Shown: positions 62,881-64,000 of the stretch, piece after piece | Layout: the number at the start of each line of letters is the position of its first letter | Numbering within the stretch: position 1 is the stretch's first letter | Source of the DNA: JACKHA01 sp041401985 | Lineage (GTDB): Bacteria; Planctomycetota; Phycisphaerae; Phycisphaerales; UBA1924 | Direction of reading: 5' to 3' | Length of the DNA stretch: 64,000 nt | Assembly: GCA_041401985.1 (NCBI GenBank) | Contig: JAWKTE010000012.1 | Coordinates: forward strand, 62,001 to 126,000 | Translations under genes and position numbers: made by a program | The notes under the pieces: model-generated | The model's database searches: none | What the model was told of the DNA's origin: nothing | The model's input: only the letters and a program-made list of their open reading frames with translations

Positions 62881-63717
62881 TCACAACGCCGTCCGCACTT
62901 CCCACAGTTCCGGGAAGAACACGTGGTCGATCACCTTCCTGAGGAACGGCGCGCCCGACGTGCCCCCGGTGCCCCGCTTCATGCCGATCACCCGCGTCAC
63001 CGTCTTCAGGTGCCGGTACCGCCACAGGCTGAACGACTGGTCCACATCGATCAGTTTCTCGGCCATTTCGTACGCGTCCCAGTTGCCCTCCGGCTCGGTG
63101 TACACCTTGCGGAAGACCTCCACGATCTCGCCCCGCATCGCGTGCGGCTTGGTCACGTCCCGCTCAAGCACGTCCTGGGGCACCGCGTGCCCACGCCGCG
63201 CCAGGTACCGCAGGAACTCGTCGTACAGGCTCGGCTGGTGCAGCACCTTCTCCAGGGCCGCGTGCTGCTCCGGGTGGTAGCGGTGCACCCGCAGCATGGG
63301 CTCGTCCTTGTTGCCCAGCAGGAACTCGACCATCCGGTACTGCACGCTCTGGAACCCGCTGGCCGGGCCCAGCACGTCGCGGAACTGCACGTACTCCGTC
63401 GGCGTGAGCGTCTCGAGCACCGCCCACTGGTTGAACACCTGCTGCTGGATGTGCTTGACCCGCGACAGGATCTTGAAGCACGGCTCCAGGTCGTCGGCCG
63501 CGACGTGGGCGATCGCCGCCTGCAACTCGTGGATGATCAGTTTGAACCAGAGTTCCGAGACCTGGTGCTGCACGATGAACAGCATCTCGTCGTGGTGGGC
63601 CGGGTTCGACAGCGGCTTCTGGGCCGAGAGGATCTGGTCCAGGCACAGGTAGCCGTCGTAGGTGGTCCGGCCCTGCAGGTCCATGTGGGTGCCGGCGTCG
63701 AGTTCGCGGTATGCCAT
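62881..63717 (-). CDS. kynA: Tryptophan 2,3-dioxygenase
   Basis: A 278-residue haem enzyme opening the indole ring of tryptophan, the first step of the kynurenine pathway. TTYDGYLCLDQILSAQKPLS, HHDEMLFIVQHQVSELWFKLIIHEL (substrate pocket His and Arg region) and GFQSVQYRMVEFLLGNK are diagnostic. The axial haem His lies in SLWRYRHLKTVTRVIG, followed by KRGTGGTSGAPFLRK and FFPELWEVRTAL at the C-terminus. ATG 63717 was chosen; a TTG 60 bases further upstream extends the frame without conserved sequence. No other kynurenine genes are in view. Confidence 0.95.
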   Translation of the reverse strand: MAYRELDAGTHMDLQGRTTYDGYLCLDQILSAQKPLSNPAHHDEMLFIVQHQVSELWFKLIIHELQAAIAHVAADDLEPCFKILSRVKHIQQQVFNQWAVLETLTPTEYVQFRDVLGPASGFQSVQYRMVEFLLGNKDEPMLRVHRYHPEQHAALEKVLHQPSLYDEFLRYLARRGHAVPQDVLERDVTKPHAMRGEIVEVFRKVYTEPEGNWDAYEMAEKLIDVDQSFSLWRYRHLKTVTRVIGMKRGTGGTSGAPFLRKVIDHVFFPELWEVRTAL

Positions 63718-63795
63718 CTGTGTTCCCCAATCCCAGTCGAGACGGTCCGCCGCCAGCGAGCGTTCGTACGGGGTCAATTGCGGCGACCGACGCGG

Positions 63796-63801
63796 TACGA
63801 T
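63796..63801 (+). promoter_or_regulatory. -10-like hexamer for the NAD-binding protein gene
   Basis: TACGAT, 5 nt before the ATG at 63807. Confidence 0.45.
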
Positions 63802-63806
63802 GCATT

Positions 63807-64000
63807 ATGACCACGCCGCTGGGCGTCATCGGCGGGACGGGCACCATCGGCCGCCCGCTGGTGCGACGCCTGCTGCACCACGCCCGACCGTTCCGCTGCA
63901 TCGTCCGCGACGCCGCGCGGGCCGGGCGCGTGCTGCCCGACGGCGTTGAGTTCCGGGAAGCCGACCTCCGCGACCCCGACTCGATCGCCGCGGCCATCGA
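63807..64000 (+). CDS. NAD(P)-binding (NmrA/SDR-like) protein, N-terminal part
   Basis: The first 64 residues of a gene cut by the window end. It begins TPLGVIGGTGTIGRPLVRRLL, a Rossmann loop of the atypical SDR or NmrA type (GGTGTIG), and continues IVRDAARAGRVLPDGVEFREADLRDPDSIAAAI, the usual second strand and Asp. Redox-sensing or sugar- or quinone-modifying members share this start, so the substrate cannot be told. Divergent from the dioxygenase gene with a 90-base spacer; TACGAT lies 5 nt before ATG 63807. Confidence 0.8.
   Translation, partial: MTTPLGVIGGTGTIGRPLVRRLLHHARPFRCIVRDAARAGRVLPDGVEFREADLRDPDSIAAAI

Overview
The window is about 70% GC and densely coded on both strands. It most resembles a planctomycete of the class Phycisphaerae. 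Supporting features are an ECF sigma factor fused by overlap to a membrane Ser/Thr kinase with TPRs, a fused SecDF, a secreted DUF4331 protein ending in a dockerin-like tail (pattern DxNxDG then DFFAYL), an LpxA homologue implying lipid A, and many planctomycete-style lipoproteins. No rRNA, tRNA, CRISPR array or transposase was found.

Layout. 1-0.84 kb: a frame-broken lpxA. 0.9-3.7 kb: a conserved hypothetical, then a lower-GC two-gene cassette (small protein plus an ImmA/IrrE-like protein without HExxH). 3.8-5.9 kb: nucleotide-sugar enzymes (UDP-xylose synthase, HldD-like epimerase). 6-13 kb: DUF4198 and DUF4331 secreted proteins, an M14 peptidase lipoprotein, SpoVR, a zinc-ribbon membrane protein, DUF899. 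13-19.6 kb: tgt-yajC-secDF and a LysM protein. 19.8-25.7 kb: a signalling locus with a Cache-HAMP-SpoIIE phosphatase divergent from ECF sigma and Ser/Thr kinase. 25.8-34 kb: galE, a NYN-domain protein and four glycosyltransferases, probably for surface polysaccharide. 34-44 kb: hbd, thrS with a threonine-rich attenuator leader, a solitary nuoB, RidA, HIT, a repeat protein and mutL. 44-54 kb: lipoprotein, FAD oxidoreductase/methyltransferase pair, flippase-like protein, methyltransferase, comEC, sat. 54-64 kb: TPR lipoprotein, nuoJKLMN, tryptophan 2,3-dioxygenase and the start of an NAD-binding protein.

Three patterns cut across the genes. First, at least thirteen genes carry a TAnnnT hexamer 5-8 nt before the start codon with no Shine-Dalgarno site, which predicts extensive leaderless transcription. 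Second, the spacers hold several families of short hairpin or simple repeats, one of which has entered a glycosyltransferase coding region in frame. Third, thrS has a complete attenuator: an 18-residue leader peptide with eight threonines, a terminator, and a competing antiterminator segment.

The strongest candidates for new biology are the thrS attenuator, the leaderless promoter pattern, the ImmA-like cassette at 2-3.7 kb, and a possible 60-nt RNA at 27.74 kb.
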